DNA of 64,000 bases. Source: an uncultured Erythrobacter sp. GTDB taxonomy: Bacteria; Pseudomonadota; Alphaproteobacteria; Sphingomonadales; Sphingomonadaceae. Of this stretch, positions 1 to 8,582 are shown one piece after another; position 1 is the stretch's first letter, and each line of letters opens with the position of its first letter. The notes under the pieces are model-generated. The model saw nothing but the letters and a program-made list of their open reading frames with translations. It had not been told where the DNA came from and did no database searches. The stretch spans positions 478,037-542,036 of the forward strand of contig CANMOQ010000001.1 in the NCBI GenBank assembly GCA_947499505.1, written 5' to 3'. The position numbers and the translations under genes were made by a program.

Positions 1-546
1 GTCCCAATTTTTGGACAGCTTGCCGTCATTTACTAGCTGCTCGGCGAGCGTCTGCATTTCAGCTGAACCTTCGCCTGATAGTCCAGAGGCTAGGTCAGAG
101 GAGGCGGGTAGGTTGAATGTGTGAGAACCGCGGATCAATCCCGGATTGCTGATCAGATCGCTGGCGACATCGCGCCATGCCTCATCGCTGATCTCAGCTG
201 CGCCAGCCTCACCGAGCTCTCGCTCAGCATAGAATTCGACCACCGCGCGCAGACCCTGCGTTTCAAGCGATTGAAGTGCACCCGGAGAGCTCAGCGATTG
301 TGCATCGCCCGTCAGACCTGCCTCGACAAAATCGATCGGCACGGCCAGCTCTGCGCGCTGAAACCCACCAATTCCGTTCAGCAGCATATTGCCGAGTAGG
401 AAGATCAGCACCGCAACTGAGAAGACGATCGCGCTAAGGCCAAGCGCGCGGAAACGCCGCTCTGAGCGGTAACGCTGCTCGATCCGCTTGGCGAATTCCG
501 GTGTGCGGGTTGGGTGCACCAGTTCTGGATTGGCGGTATCAGTCAT
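1..546 (-). CDS. pstA: Phosphate ABC transporter permease PstA, N-terminal part (runs off the window)
   Basis: This is the 5' part of the inner-membrane permease that pairs with PstC to import inorganic phosphate. Reading the minus strand from the ATG at 546 gives MTDTANPELVHPTRTPEF, then a membrane segment (about residues 34-55) and a long periplasmic stretch. That N-terminal extension is typical of alphaproteobacterial PstA (DUF3333 type). The start overlaps the pstC stop by 8 bases, so translation is probably coupled. The frame stays open to the window edge, and the conserved permease core lies outside. The identity rests on the neighbour and the extension type. Confidence 0.85.
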   Translation of the reverse strand, partial: MTDTANPELVHPTRTPEFAKRIEQRYRSERRFRALGLSAIVFSVAVLIFLLGNMLLNGIGGFQRAELAVPIDFVEAGLTGDAQSLSSPGALQSLETQGLRAVVEFYAERELGEAGAAEISDEAWRDVASDLISNPGLIRGSHTFNLPASSDLASGLSGEGSAEMQTLAEQLVNDGKLSKNWD

Positions 547-1924
547 AGGCCTCTCGAAAGCGTTTGACGACGCGAAGAGCGATAAAGTTGAGCGCCAGCG
601 TGACCATGAAGAGGACAAAGCCAAGCGCGAAGGCGCTGAGCGTGGCAGGGTGGTCGAAGCTGCCTTCGCCGGTCAGCATTTTGACGATCTGCACGGTGAC
701 GGTGGTCATTCGCTCGAGCGGATTGACTGTCAAATTCGCTGCGGTTGAGGCGGCCATCACCACGATCATTGTCTCGCCAATCGCGCGGCTGACAGCCAGC
801 ATCACGCCCGCGACAATGCCGGGCAGGGCGGCGGGAAACAGCACGCGGCGAATGGTCTCTGATTGAGTCGCACCCATCGCGAGGCTGCCATCGCGCATGG
901 CGCTGGGTACGGCGGCGATCGAATCATCGGCCATGGACGATACGAACGGGATGATCATCACGCCCATCACGACGCCAGCGGCCAGCGCGCTTTCTGTCGA
1001 AGCACCGGAAATGCCGACCGCGACCGCCATGTCGCGAATAGCCGGGGCGACTGTGAGCGCAGCGAAGTAGCCGTAGACCACAGTCGGTACGCCCGCGAGA
1101 ATCTCGAGCGCAGGCTTTACCCAGGCGCGCAGTTTCGGGTTGGCATATTGCGTGAGGTAAATCGCGCTCATCAGCCCGAGCGGGATCGCGACAATCATCG
1201 CGATGATCGCGCCGATAAAGATTGTGCCCCAGAACAGTGGTATCGCTCCGTAGCGTGTGCCATCGGCCGCTTCGGGATTGCTCATCGGGTCTGGACCCCA
1301 GAACGAGCCAAACAAGAAGTCGACCGGCGAGACCATGCCAAAGAAACGCACCGTCTCGAATACGAGGCTCGCAAAAATGCCGAATGTCGTGAGGATCGCG
1401 ACCAGCGAGGCGAGCAGCAATACGATCATCACTGTGCGCTCTACCCGGGTGCGGGCGCGGAAATCTGGTTTGACCCGCAGGAACGCATAGGCGCCGCCAG
1501 CAAAGGCGATCATCACTGTGACCACCAGCCCGATCAAATTGTAATGCGAGATTGCCTCGCGGAATGGCTCGATCAGAGCCTCCGCATCAGAGTTGAACAC
1601 GCCCTGCGCGCTGCCGGTGGCGACAGCGCGGGCCTCTGAAAGGATCGAATCGCGCTGGAAGCCGAAGGAGGGGAGGCCCTCTGCGCCAGGCGAGGCCAGC
1701 ACGGTTTGCATGACCAGCTGCGGGGCTAGGAAAGACCACAACGCGATGAACGCCAGCACGGGCAGAACAACCCAAACGGCAACATACCATGCGTGATAGG
1801 TTGGGCGCGCGACCAAGCGAACATTGGCGTCGGCCTTTTGGAAGCTCCACGCCTTCGCACGGCCCGCCAGCCATCCGGCAAGGCCGAGACCGATAGCAAT
1901 CAGGATAAGCGTAATCGGCGACAT
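539..1924 (-). CDS. pstC: Phosphate ABC transporter permease PstC
   Basis: Inner-membrane permease of the high-affinity Pst phosphate importer. At 461 aa it is the long alphaproteobacterial form: membrane segments at about residues 4-21, 46-66 and 133-150, a periplasmic stretch, then the MetI-like permease domain from about residue 235. The EAA-type cytoplasmic loop is visible as DGSLAMGATQSETIRRVLFP, followed by GIVAGVMLAVSRAIGET. It lies between phoR and pstA on the same strand, with 89 bases to phoR. No pstS-like binding protein is present here, so it must be elsewhere or beyond the edge. The family is likely PhoB-controlled, but I could not assign a Pho box. Confidence 0.95.
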   Translation of the reverse strand: MSPITLILIAIGLGLAGWLAGRAKAWSFQKADANVRLVARPTYHAWYVAVWVVLPVLAFIALWSFLAPQLVMQTVLASPGAEGLPSFGFQRDSILSEARAVATGSAQGVFNSDAEALIEPFREAISHYNLIGLVVTVMIAFAGGAYAFLRVKPDFRARTRVERTVMIVLLLASLVAILTTFGIFASLVFETVRFFGMVSPVDFLFGSFWGPDPMSNPEAADGTRYGAIPLFWGTIFIGAIIAMIVAIPLGLMSAIYLTQYANPKLRAWVKPALEILAGVPTVVYGYFAALTVAPAIRDMAVAVGISGASTESALAAGVVMGVMIIPFVSSMADDSIAAVPSAMRDGSLAMGATQSETIRRVLFPAALPGIVAGVMLAVSRAIGETMIVVMAASTAANLTVNPLERMTTVTVQIVKMLTGEGSFDHPATLSAFALGFVLFMVTLALNFIALRVVKRFREAYD

Positions 1925-2013
1925 TTCTTAGCCCTGTTTACCCCTGAGAATCGCTACAGGATCAGCATCAATTTGAGTGCCTGCGCCCGCGATGTTGAAG
2001 AAATAAGACAAAT

Positions 2014-3282
2014 TCATGACAGCGAATTGGAGGCATCGGACTGGCCTGCTGAACGCCCCTTGATATCGCTGTCTTTTGTGCCCTGCTGCGGTTGATCATT
2101 TTCTTGTGTTTCGAGCGGGATTCGCACGATCACCTGAGTGCCTTGACCCAATTCGCTCTCAATTTCGAGCCTTCCGCGGTGACGCTCCACAATATGTTTT
2201 ACAATCGCGAGGCCCAGACCAGTTCCGCCGGAGGCTCGGCTGCGTCCTGGATCGGTGCGGTAAAAGCGGCGGGTTAGGTGCGGCAAATGTTCGGGCGGGA
2301 TGCCTTCGCCAGTGTTGGTGACTGTCAGACGGGCCTGCTGCATATCTTTGGAGCGGACGAGGTCGACGGCAACCGGTCCCTCTTCTGCGCCGTATTTCAT
2401 CGCATTATCAACGAGGTTGCGGACTAATTGCTCAAGCTGCTGCATGTCGCCGCGAATTTTGACCGTCTCAAATTTGCCAATCTGTAGCCGTTCGAGCCGC
2501 TCAGCGCCCGCCGCGTCGCGCGCCGCGCGGGCCACGATTGGTGCGAGCTCCAGCAATTCACTCGGCTTATCGTGCTTTTCTGCCTCGATCCGCGAGAGAG
2601 ACATCAAGTCGGACACCAATGCCTGCATGCGATTGGCCTCGCGCTGGATCGTACCGAGAAACTTCTGCGGGATCGGCGAATCGAGGGTTTCAGAGCTCTC
2701 GCTGAGCGTTTCTGTATAGCCAATGATGCCGGCCAGCGGCGTACGCAGTTCGTGACTCGCATTAGCGACGAAGTCGGTGTGCGCGCGGCTAATGTCCGCC
2801 TCAGCGGTTTTGTTGATGAGCTCAATCACCGCCAGGCTTTCATCAATCGCCTGTCGATTGATCTGCCAGATGTCGCGCCGCCTCACGAGGCCGCGCACGA
2901 CCGCGCGACCGTTACGCCCCTTTGACAGCAGCGAAATCGCCTTTGGCTGGCGAAAGGCCATGCGCGCGTCTTGCCCGACCACATGCTGGCCCAGCATTTT
3001 GCGCGCGGTGCGATTGGCGATGGCTATAGTGTTGTTTTCTGTCACGAGCAGAGGTGTTGCCGAGTTCTCGATCAGATTGCGCATTGCGTCCCGAGTAATC
3101 GGCGCCTCAGTCTTCGTATTGGGCGGATCGGGCGCGTTTGACGTGGCGAGCACCAAAGACCCGAGCCACAAGAGCAAAGCCGCACACGCAACGATAAGGT
3201 CCACGCCCAGCAGCAGCAACGCGACAAACGTAACCAGCGCCAAGAGCGCGCTCACCGGAGGGATAGAGTGTTGGCTGCCCAT
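2014..3282 (-). CDS. phoR: Phosphate regulon sensor histidine kinase PhoR
   Basis: Membrane histidine kinase expected to phosphorylate PhoB when phosphate is scarce. Two adjacent hydrophobic segments lie near the N-terminus (SALLALVTFVALLLLGVDLI and the following run). A PAS-like region follows (NSATPLLVTENNTIAIANRT), then the H-box FVANASHELRTPLAGIIGYT, the N-box LVRNLVDNAMKYGAE, and the G-box GGTGLGLAIVKHIVERHRGR. The frame can be extended to a GTG at 3327. I prefer the ATG at 3282 (MGSQHS), since the extra 15 residues add nothing recognisable. It sits directly upstream of pstC and pstA, which supports PhoR over other kinases. Confidence 0.9.
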   Translation of the reverse strand: MGSQHSIPPVSALLALVTFVALLLLGVDLIVACAALLLWLGSLVLATSNAPDPPNTKTEAPITRDAMRNLIENSATPLLVTENNTIAIANRTARKMLGQHVVGQDARMAFRQPKAISLLSKGRNGRAVVRGLVRRRDIWQINRQAIDESLAVIELINKTAEADISRAHTDFVANASHELRTPLAGIIGYTETLSESSETLDSPIPQKFLGTIQREANRMQALVSDLMSLSRIEAEKHDKPSELLELAPIVARAARDAAGAERLERLQIGKFETVKIRGDMQQLEQLVRNLVDNAMKYGAEEGPVAVDLVRSKDMQQARLTVTNTGEGIPPEHLPHLTRRFYRTDPGRSRASGGTGLGLAIVKHIVERHRGRLEIESELGQGTQVIVRIPLETQENDQPQQGTKDSDIKGRSAGQSDASNSLS

Positions 3283-3379
3283 CGCGATTTCGCCTGTAAC
3301 CCCAAGCGAGTAGCGTGGGAAGGGCACAGCACGATTTGCACCAAAAATCGGCGTTTAAAACTATAGTTCTGTAAGGAGG

Positions 3380-3454
3380 TGGTGACCCCTACGGGAATCG
3401 AACCCGTGTTTCAGCCGTGAAAGGGCCGCGTCCTAACCGCTAGACGAAGGGGCC
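3380..3454 (-). tRNA. tRNA-Glu (anticodon UUC)
   Basis: On the minus strand a 75-base cloverleaf reads GGCCCCTTCGTCTAGCGG at the 5' end and ends AGGGGTCACCA. The acceptor stem pairs GGCCCCT with AGGGGTC (one G-U). The anticodon loop CTTTCAC carries UUC, and the T-arm has GGGTTCGATTCCC. The terminal CCA is encoded. It lies between phoR and recJ on the same strand. Confidence 0.95.
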
Positions 3455-3549
3455 ACACTTGTGTGCGAGGCCGCGCATCTAGTGGGGTAGTGGTTGGCGG
3501 TCAAGCCTGTAATCGAAGAACTTTGGCGTTTCTGGGCGGTTTCTCGCAA

Positions 3550-5337
3550 TCAATCGGCAAAGGCAGCGTCTTCGAGGTGCAATTCTGCCGCGGGACGCGG
3601 GCCCCAATCATCAATCTTTGCTCGCCCAGCGAGATGGAATCGGCGCCCCTTCGATCGGTGGATCAGGGTTTGCGCCATTTCGGTTTCCGCCGCGCGAAAA
3701 GCGATCGCTTTAAACGACTTACCATCCTCACCCGCCGCGATCAGGCGCAAGTGATCTTTTCCAACAATATCGGCTTTAATGATGCGCACCGGGCCCACAG
3801 CCAAACGCGGGGCTGGCCAGCCAACTCCGTAGGGGCCCGCTGCCTCTAGTGTCTCGACAAGTTCTGGCGTCAATCCGCCGGGCGCAACCGACAGGTCGAG
3901 CTGCATGCGCTGGCCAATGCGCGCGCGCTCGATATCTTTGGCTAGGCGAGTGTCGAGGAATTCTGCGAATGCGGCGAGCTTGTCATTCTCGATCGTGAGA
4001 CCCGCCGCCATTGCATGTCCGCCGCCTGCTACCAGCAGGCCTTCCTCACGCGCTGCAATGATCGCCGCGCCCAGATCAACGCCGCTAATGGAGCGGCCTG
4101 AGCCTTTGCCTTGTCCCTCGGTTTCGTCGCGCGCGATGACGATGGCGGGGCGGCCAGTCTTTTCCTTGATACGCCCGGCGACAATGCCGATCACGCCCGG
4201 ATGCCATCCATCTCCAGAAAGCACATGGACCGCATGATTGTGCTGTCCCTCAAGCTGCCGCTCGGCTTCCTCCTGAACTTCGGCCTCAATGGCGCGGCGC
4301 TCTTCATTCAATTGGCTTAATTGTTCCGCAATTGCGCGCGCTTCCTCTGGGTCGCGTGTCGTCAGCAGCTTAACGCCGAGCGTCGATTCGCCAATTCGCC
4401 CGCCTGCATTGATCCGAGGGCCAAGCGCAAAGCCTAGGTCGCTTGCTTGCGGCGCGCGTTTGAGGCGGCTCGCATCCATGAGCGCCGCCATGCCGATCCG
4501 CTCGCGGCGCGCGAGAACTTTGAGCCCCTGCGCAACGAAAGCGCGGTTTAGACCGTGCAGCGCGGCGACATCGGCGACAGTGCCCAGCGCAACCAGATCT
4601 AGCAGCGTCATCAGGGCAGGTTCTTTGCGGTCCTTGAAATAACCCTCGCTGCGCAGGTTTCTGACCAGTGCAATCGCGAGCAGGAAGGCGACACCGACAG
4701 CGGCCAAATGACCATGCGCGGCGGCAAGGTCGTTTTCATCCAGCCTGTTTGGGTTCACCAAGGCGGTGGTTGGCGGCAGTTCGGCGCCGCATTTGTGATG
4801 ATCAACGACAATTACGTCCACGCCTTCATCGCGCGCCATGCCAAGCGCTTCATAGGCCATCGCGCCGCAATCTACTGTGACGATCAGGCTTGATCCCGAG
4901 CGCGCCAGCTTGACCAAGGCTTCGCCGCTGGGGCCGTAACCCTCCAACAGGCGGTCCGGGATGTAATATCCGGCCTTAACGCCCAGGTCGCGCAGCAGCT
5001 CAACCAGCAAGGCGGAGCTGGTCGCGCCATCTACGTCATAATCGCCGTAAATTGTGATCTGCTCTCCGCTGAGCACGGCTTTGGCAATCCGCGAGGCTGC
5101 GCTCTCCATGTCGTTAAACTCAGATGGGTCGGGCAGGAAATCACGCATGGTGGGCTTGGCGTGGCGCGCCACATCCTCGCGCGCGACCCCGCGGGTCAGC
5201 AGCAATTGGGTGAGGATATCATTCGTCAGCGTATTGGCTTCAGCGCCCAGCTCCATATTGCCGCCGCGCCATTGCCATGCGCGCTCTGACAGAGAAGACG
5301 CGACGCCCAAGACGTGAGAGATTGTGGGAGATGCCAT
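3550..5337 (-). CDS. recJ: Single-stranded-DNA-specific exonuclease RecJ
   Basis: A 5'-3' single-strand DNA exonuclease used in recombination and repair. The 595-aa length suits the family. The DHH phosphoesterase motifs are present: IYGDYDVDGATSS (about 96-108), VTVDCGAMAYE, and VIVVDHHKCG with the DHH triad at about 179-181. The DHHA1-type glycine motif GGGHAMAAGLTI lies further on, followed by an OB-like C-terminal region. The start codon is ATG at 5337. The flavodoxin-like gene at 5420 is transcribed divergently from a gap of about 80 bases. Confidence 0.96.
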   Translation of the reverse strand: MASPTISHVLGVASSLSERAWQWRGGNMELGAEANTLTNDILTQLLLTRGVAREDVARHAKPTMRDFLPDPSEFNDMESAASRIAKAVLSGEQITIYGDYDVDGATSSALLVELLRDLGVKAGYYIPDRLLEGYGPSGEALVKLARSGSSLIVTVDCGAMAYEALGMARDEGVDVIVVDHHKCGAELPPTTALVNPNRLDENDLAAAHGHLAAVGVAFLLAIALVRNLRSEGYFKDRKEPALMTLLDLVALGTVADVAALHGLNRAFVAQGLKVLARRERIGMAALMDASRLKRAPQASDLGFALGPRINAGGRIGESTLGVKLLTTRDPEEARAIAEQLSQLNEERRAIEAEVQEEAERQLEGQHNHAVHVLSGDGWHPGVIGIVAGRIKEKTGRPAIVIARDETEGQGKGSGRSISGVDLGAAIIAAREEGLLVAGGGHAMAAGLTIENDKLAAFAEFLDTRLAKDIERARIGQRMQLDLSVAPGGLTPELVETLEAAGPYGVGWPAPRLAVGPVRIIKADIVGKDHLRLIAAGEDGKSFKAIAFRAAETEMAQTLIHRSKGRRFHLAGRAKIDDWGPRPAAELHLEDAAFAD

Positions 5338-5419
5338 GCTGCGAAGCTTAGCCTATTGTTTCGCCGCGTGACAGCGCCGCTGATTGACAATCGACAGCCC
5401 GCTCGCTTGTGATGGCTCA

Positions 5420-5908
5420 ATGGAAAACAACGCTCCGCTTCTCATCATCTGGCACACCCGCACAGGGTCCAGTGAGGGCATGGCAAAGGCGGCGGCTGAT
5501 GGGGCGGGCGAGGGCGGCGTGCTTTTGAGGGCTCAGGACGTGACGAGCGCAGACTTGCTTTCAGCAGGCGGCTACATTTTTGCCTGTCCTGAAAACCTCG
5601 CGACGATGAGCGGCGCGATGAAAGAGATGTTTGATGCGCATTACTATGGCGTGCTCGGGCAGATCGAAGGCAGGCCCTATGCCAGCATCATTGCCGCTGG
5701 ATCGGATGGGGAAGGGGCTCAGCGCCAGCTGGATAGGATCGCCACAGGCTGGCGGCTCAAACGGGTTGCTGATCCGATGATTGTGAACTTCTCAGCCCAG
5801 ACCCCGGAAGAGATTGCTGCAGTAAAACAAGTGCCAAAGGAAGTTCTGGAGCAATCACGCGCTTTGGGCGAGGCAATGTCCGAAGGACTGCGACTGGGGG
5901 TTTTCTGA
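5420..5908 (+). CDS. Flavodoxin/WrbA-like NAD(P)H-dependent reductase family protein
   Basis: Small flavodoxin-fold protein, probably FMN-binding. The start MENNAPLLIIWHTRTGSSEG has the beta-strand plus phosphate-loop pattern (HTRTGSSEGMAKA) of flavodoxins. The loop ACPENLATMSGAMKEMFDAH resembles the flavin-contacting loop of the NADPH-dependent FMN reductase group. It has about 162 residues from the ATG at 5420; the frame could be extended 12 codons to 5384. The substrate cannot be told from the sequence. It diverges from recJ. Confidence 0.7.
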   Translation: MENNAPLLIIWHTRTGSSEGMAKAAADGAGEGGVLLRAQDVTSADLLSAGGYIFACPENLATMSGAMKEMFDAHYYGVLGQIEGRPYASIIAAGSDGEGAQRQLDRIATGWRLKRVADPMIVNFSAQTPEEIAAVKQVPKEVLEQSRALGEAMSEGLRLGVF

Positions 5909-6109
5909 CCGCTTGCATGGGTTTCCCCGAGCAAAACCAAAACTAGACTCGACGATGACAAAGAAACAGGTCACTATCATCTTGCAAACGATCTGAAATT
6001 TCGCGCCGGGACGAGGAAGGGGGCCGGGATAGTCGATCAAGACCGACACGCTGGCTCTCCGGGCCTGTACCTGCTGTTTGCAACGGGCAAACGGCCGGAT
6101 CGTCTCGCT

Positions 6110-6853
6110 ATGCAGGAATTTTTCGCGGCGCAAAGCACGGTGTTGTTGTCCCACGATCCATGCGACACCTCGCCGCTGCAATTGGTGGGGGCGGATCATG
6201 TGCAGTCGGACAAATCAGCCAGCTTTGCGAACCCTGAGGCGCAAGAACATGCCTGGATGGAGCTGTTGCGCGAGGGACTGACCTTCGATTTGGAAGGCAT
6301 TGCGCCAGGCCCTGCATCTGAATTTCCTGAAATTGAGCACCGCTTTGACCTTGAGCAATCACCGAACGGCTTTCGCTTCGATGCGATGCGTATCTCGATA
6401 GGACAGCATCTGTCGGGCGGGGAACGTTCGCTGCCGATCATGCGCGGCATGGTCGGACTTGCCCGTGATTTGACACACCATTTTGATGATGTGAAAGCCG
6501 TTGTTTGGTCTCCTTCAAAGAGTGCAATCGGCCGACAGTATTTCGAATCTGTTTCGACCGCATGGATTGAGGGCGGGTCCTTCCCGGCATTAGGCCTGAC
6601 GGCCTTTCGCGAGACGATTGACGGGGCGCTGCAAACAGTGGGGCTCGACTATTGGATTGGTCAGGAGCTGCGGATCGAACCGCCTTTGGCCGGCGGGAAG
6701 TTTATCGCCACTAGGCTTGGTGTGCGGCTGGTCAATCAATTGATCTTGGTTGGCGGGCTGAGTGAGAGCGAGCGGATTGTCGCGCCAGACGGCGGTCGTT
6801 TGATCATGCGCTCATCGAAGAATAGCAAATTTGTGAGGGTTTGTCGCGAATAG
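6110..6853 (+). CDS. Conserved-looking hypothetical protein, 247 aa
   Basis: I do not recognise this protein with confidence. It has no signal peptide and no membrane segment. A stretch VKAVVWSPSKSAIGRQYFES followed by WIEGGSFPALGLTAF faintly recalls DUF4261-type proteins, but this is weak. The ATG at 6110 has no clear ribosome binding site. The same frame is open back to the stop of the flavodoxin gene (5909) with no ATG, GTG or TTG in between, so the true start is unclear. It ends 21 bases before the broken AHH gene and may be co-transcribed with it. Confidence 0.6.
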   Translation: MQEFFAAQSTVLLSHDPCDTSPLQLVGADHVQSDKSASFANPEAQEHAWMELLREGLTFDLEGIAPGPASEFPEIEHRFDLEQSPNGFRFDAMRISIGQHLSGGERSLPIMRGMVGLARDLTHHFDDVKAVVWSPSKSAIGRQYFESVSTAWIEGGSFPALGLTAFRETIDGALQTVGLDYWIGQELRIEPPLAGGKFIATRLGVRLVNQLILVGGLSESERIVAPDGGRLIMRSSKNSKFVRVCRE

Positions 6854-6874
6854 GACGCGTTTAGAGGGGGTAAC

Positions 6875-7419
6875 ATGCACGGCAATATCGGGCCAGCGCA
6901 TGCGCCTGTGCTGGCGAAGCAACGCACGGTCATCCTGTTCCGATCGGTTAATCGCCGCAGAATTGCCTGGGCAAAAAATGATACGGGCCTGCAGCAGTAC
7001 CATTTTTTGCCCAGGCAATTCTGCGGCGCGACTACTTCGGCCGTCTGTTCGCGGATTTAAAACGCACGGCGATTGGCTTTGACGATTTCCGCGCGAACGG
7101 CCTGCTACTCCCATCCAATGAGGACGCGACGGTCCGCACTGGCATGCCTCTGCATCGCGGTCCGCATCGCCGCTATAACGAGATGGTGATGGAGCGCGTT
7201 GGCCGAATTGAGCAAAGCTGGGCTGAGACGCGCATTCACGATCCTGAGGTGGCGTTCATTGAGGCGCTGATGCGCCTGCAATTGCTGCAAAGCGCGCTGC
7301 GTACTTACTTGCTCAGCCAAAAGCGCAAGCTGCTGCTCAATCGCAAGGACCCCCTGGGGAGTGGTTATGACTTCACCGAACTCGATATGATGGCCGAGCA
7401 GCTGTGGAAGGCGACCTAG
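6875..7419 (+). pseudogene. AHH-domain (HNH-like nuclease) family gene, frameshifted at an inverted repeat
   Basis: Two frames together give one AHH-family protein. From ATG 6875 the first frame reads to TGLQQYHFLPRQFCG, which contains the catalytic-type H-x(2)-PRQ motif, then stops at 7060. The continuation lies in the next frame from about 7027: RDYFGRLFADLKRTAIGFDD, then LHRGPHRRYNEMVMERVG and a C-terminal helical region ending at 7419. One missing base at about 7025-7028 would restore PRQFCGRDYFGRLF. The break falls at the outer edge of a 28-bp perfect inverted repeat (6953-7028). The left arm also replaces residues expected to be variable upstream. AHH proteins are predicted nucleases (family knowledge). 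The gene is either inactive or a sequencing error. Confidence 0.7.
6953..7028. repeat. 28-bp perfect inverted repeat with 20-base loop
   Basis: The left arm 6953-6980 (beginning CGCCGCAGAATTGCC, ending AAAAAATG) is the exact reverse complement of the right arm 7001-7028. The loop is 20 bases, and three more pairs can form inside it after one mismatch. It lies inside the AHH coding sequence, not in an intergenic space, and has no trailing T run, so it does not look like a terminator. Confidence 0.97.
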
Positions 7420-7450
7420 GGCCTAACCGAGTAGCCGTTCGTGGAGCCTG

Positions 7451-8437
7451 TTAGTCATTCCAGCGAGTGTAGTCCGACTTGGTCAGCAACGCCGCTTTCG
7501 CCGCGTGGTACTCAGCCTCGAACTTGCTGACCATGTCCTCAACCGTGTCGACAGCCTTGATCGCGCCGACGCCTTGTCCAGAGCCCCAGATGTCTTTCCA
7601 CGCCTTCGCTTTGGTGTTGCCACCGCTGCCGAAGTTCATCTTGGAGGGATCACTTTCTGGCAGGTTGTCCGGATCAAGTCCGGCCTTTTCGATCGAGCTG
7701 CGCAGGTAGTTGCCATGCACCCCGGTGAACAGGTTGGAGTAGACGATCCCGTCCGCTGATCCCTCAACGATGCCGTCTTTATAGGCTTGGTCGGCGTTTG
7801 CCTCTTTGGTCGCGATGAAGGCGCTGCCTGCATAGCCAAAGTCCGCGCCCATGGCTTGAGCCGACAGGATCGAGGCGCCGTTTGCAATCGAGCCTGACAG
7901 CGCGACCAACCCGTCAAACCACTCGCGGATTTCCTGCATCAGGGCGAAGGGTGAGAGCGTGCCAGCATGGCCGCCAGCGCCAGCGGCAACCGGAATCAGG
8001 CCATCTGCGCCCTTCTCGATAGCCTTCTTGGCAAAGCGGTTGTTGATCACGTCATGCATTGTGATCCCACCCCAATTGCGCACCGCATCGAAGATCTCTG
8101 TCCGCGCGCCGAGCGATGTGATCACCAGCGGCACTTGCCACTTCTCGCAAGTCTCCATGTCGGCCATGACGCGGTCGTTCGACTTGTGCACGATCTGGTT
8201 GACCGCAAACGGCGCGGCTGGCCGGTCCGGGTTCTCGCGGTTGTGCTTGGCCAGCTCTTCCGTGATCTGATGCAGCCATTCGTCGAGCAGCGTTTGCGGG
8301 CGCGCATTGAGCGCTGGGAAGCTGCCGATGATCCCAGCCTTGCACTGAGCGATCACCAGTTCCGGGCCGGAGACGATGAACAGGGGTGAGCCGATCAGAG
8401 GCAGGCGCAGGCGATCAAAGGGAGCGGGAAGAGACAT
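7451..8437 (-). CDS. Nitronate monooxygenase / FMN-dependent 2-nitropropane dioxygenase family protein
   Basis: TIM-barrel flavoprotein of the nitronate monooxygenase family, which oxidises alkyl nitronates with FMN and oxygen; many members have other or unknown substrates. The N-terminus has the family pattern LPLIGSPLFIVSGPELVIAQ. The FMN-binding glycine loop is GLIPVAAGAGGHAG, and ALSGSIANG follows in the barrel. I chose the ATG at 8437 (MSLPAPFDRL), which has GGAG seven bases upstream, over the TTG at 8452. It has 328 aa. The amidohydrolase gene lies upstream on the same strand about 145 bases away. Confidence 0.88.
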   Translation of the reverse strand: MSLPAPFDRLRLPLIGSPLFIVSGPELVIAQCKAGIIGSFPALNARPQTLLDEWLHQITEELAKHNRENPDRPAAPFAVNQIVHKSNDRVMADMETCEKWQVPLVITSLGARTEIFDAVRNWGGITMHDVINNRFAKKAIEKGADGLIPVAAGAGGHAGTLSPFALMQEIREWFDGLVALSGSIANGASILSAQAMGADFGYAGSAFIATKEANADQAYKDGIVEGSADGIVYSNLFTGVHGNYLRSSIEKAGLDPDNLPESDPSKMNFGSGGNTKAKAWKDIWGSGQGVGAIKAVDTVEDMVSKFEAEYHAAKAALLTKSDYTRWND

Positions 8438-8582
8438 CAATTTCTCCGTCAATGCGGTCGTGGTTTCAGGCAGTTAGTCTGCGTTTCTACGCTCAGTCCA
8501 TAGCGCCGGTTCCCGCCCTGTCGAGCGCCAAGCGCAGGCGGGTCGCGACCAGCCCCCATTGCCGTAGCGGAATGTGGCGCAT

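Noticed and set aside
7001..7009. T TTT TTG slippery heptamer that could drive -1 frameshifting in the AHH gene
   Set aside because: Slipping here would change HFLPRQFCG into a different reading before the conserved motif ends; the homologous protein needs the shift after FCG, so a simple lost base fits better.
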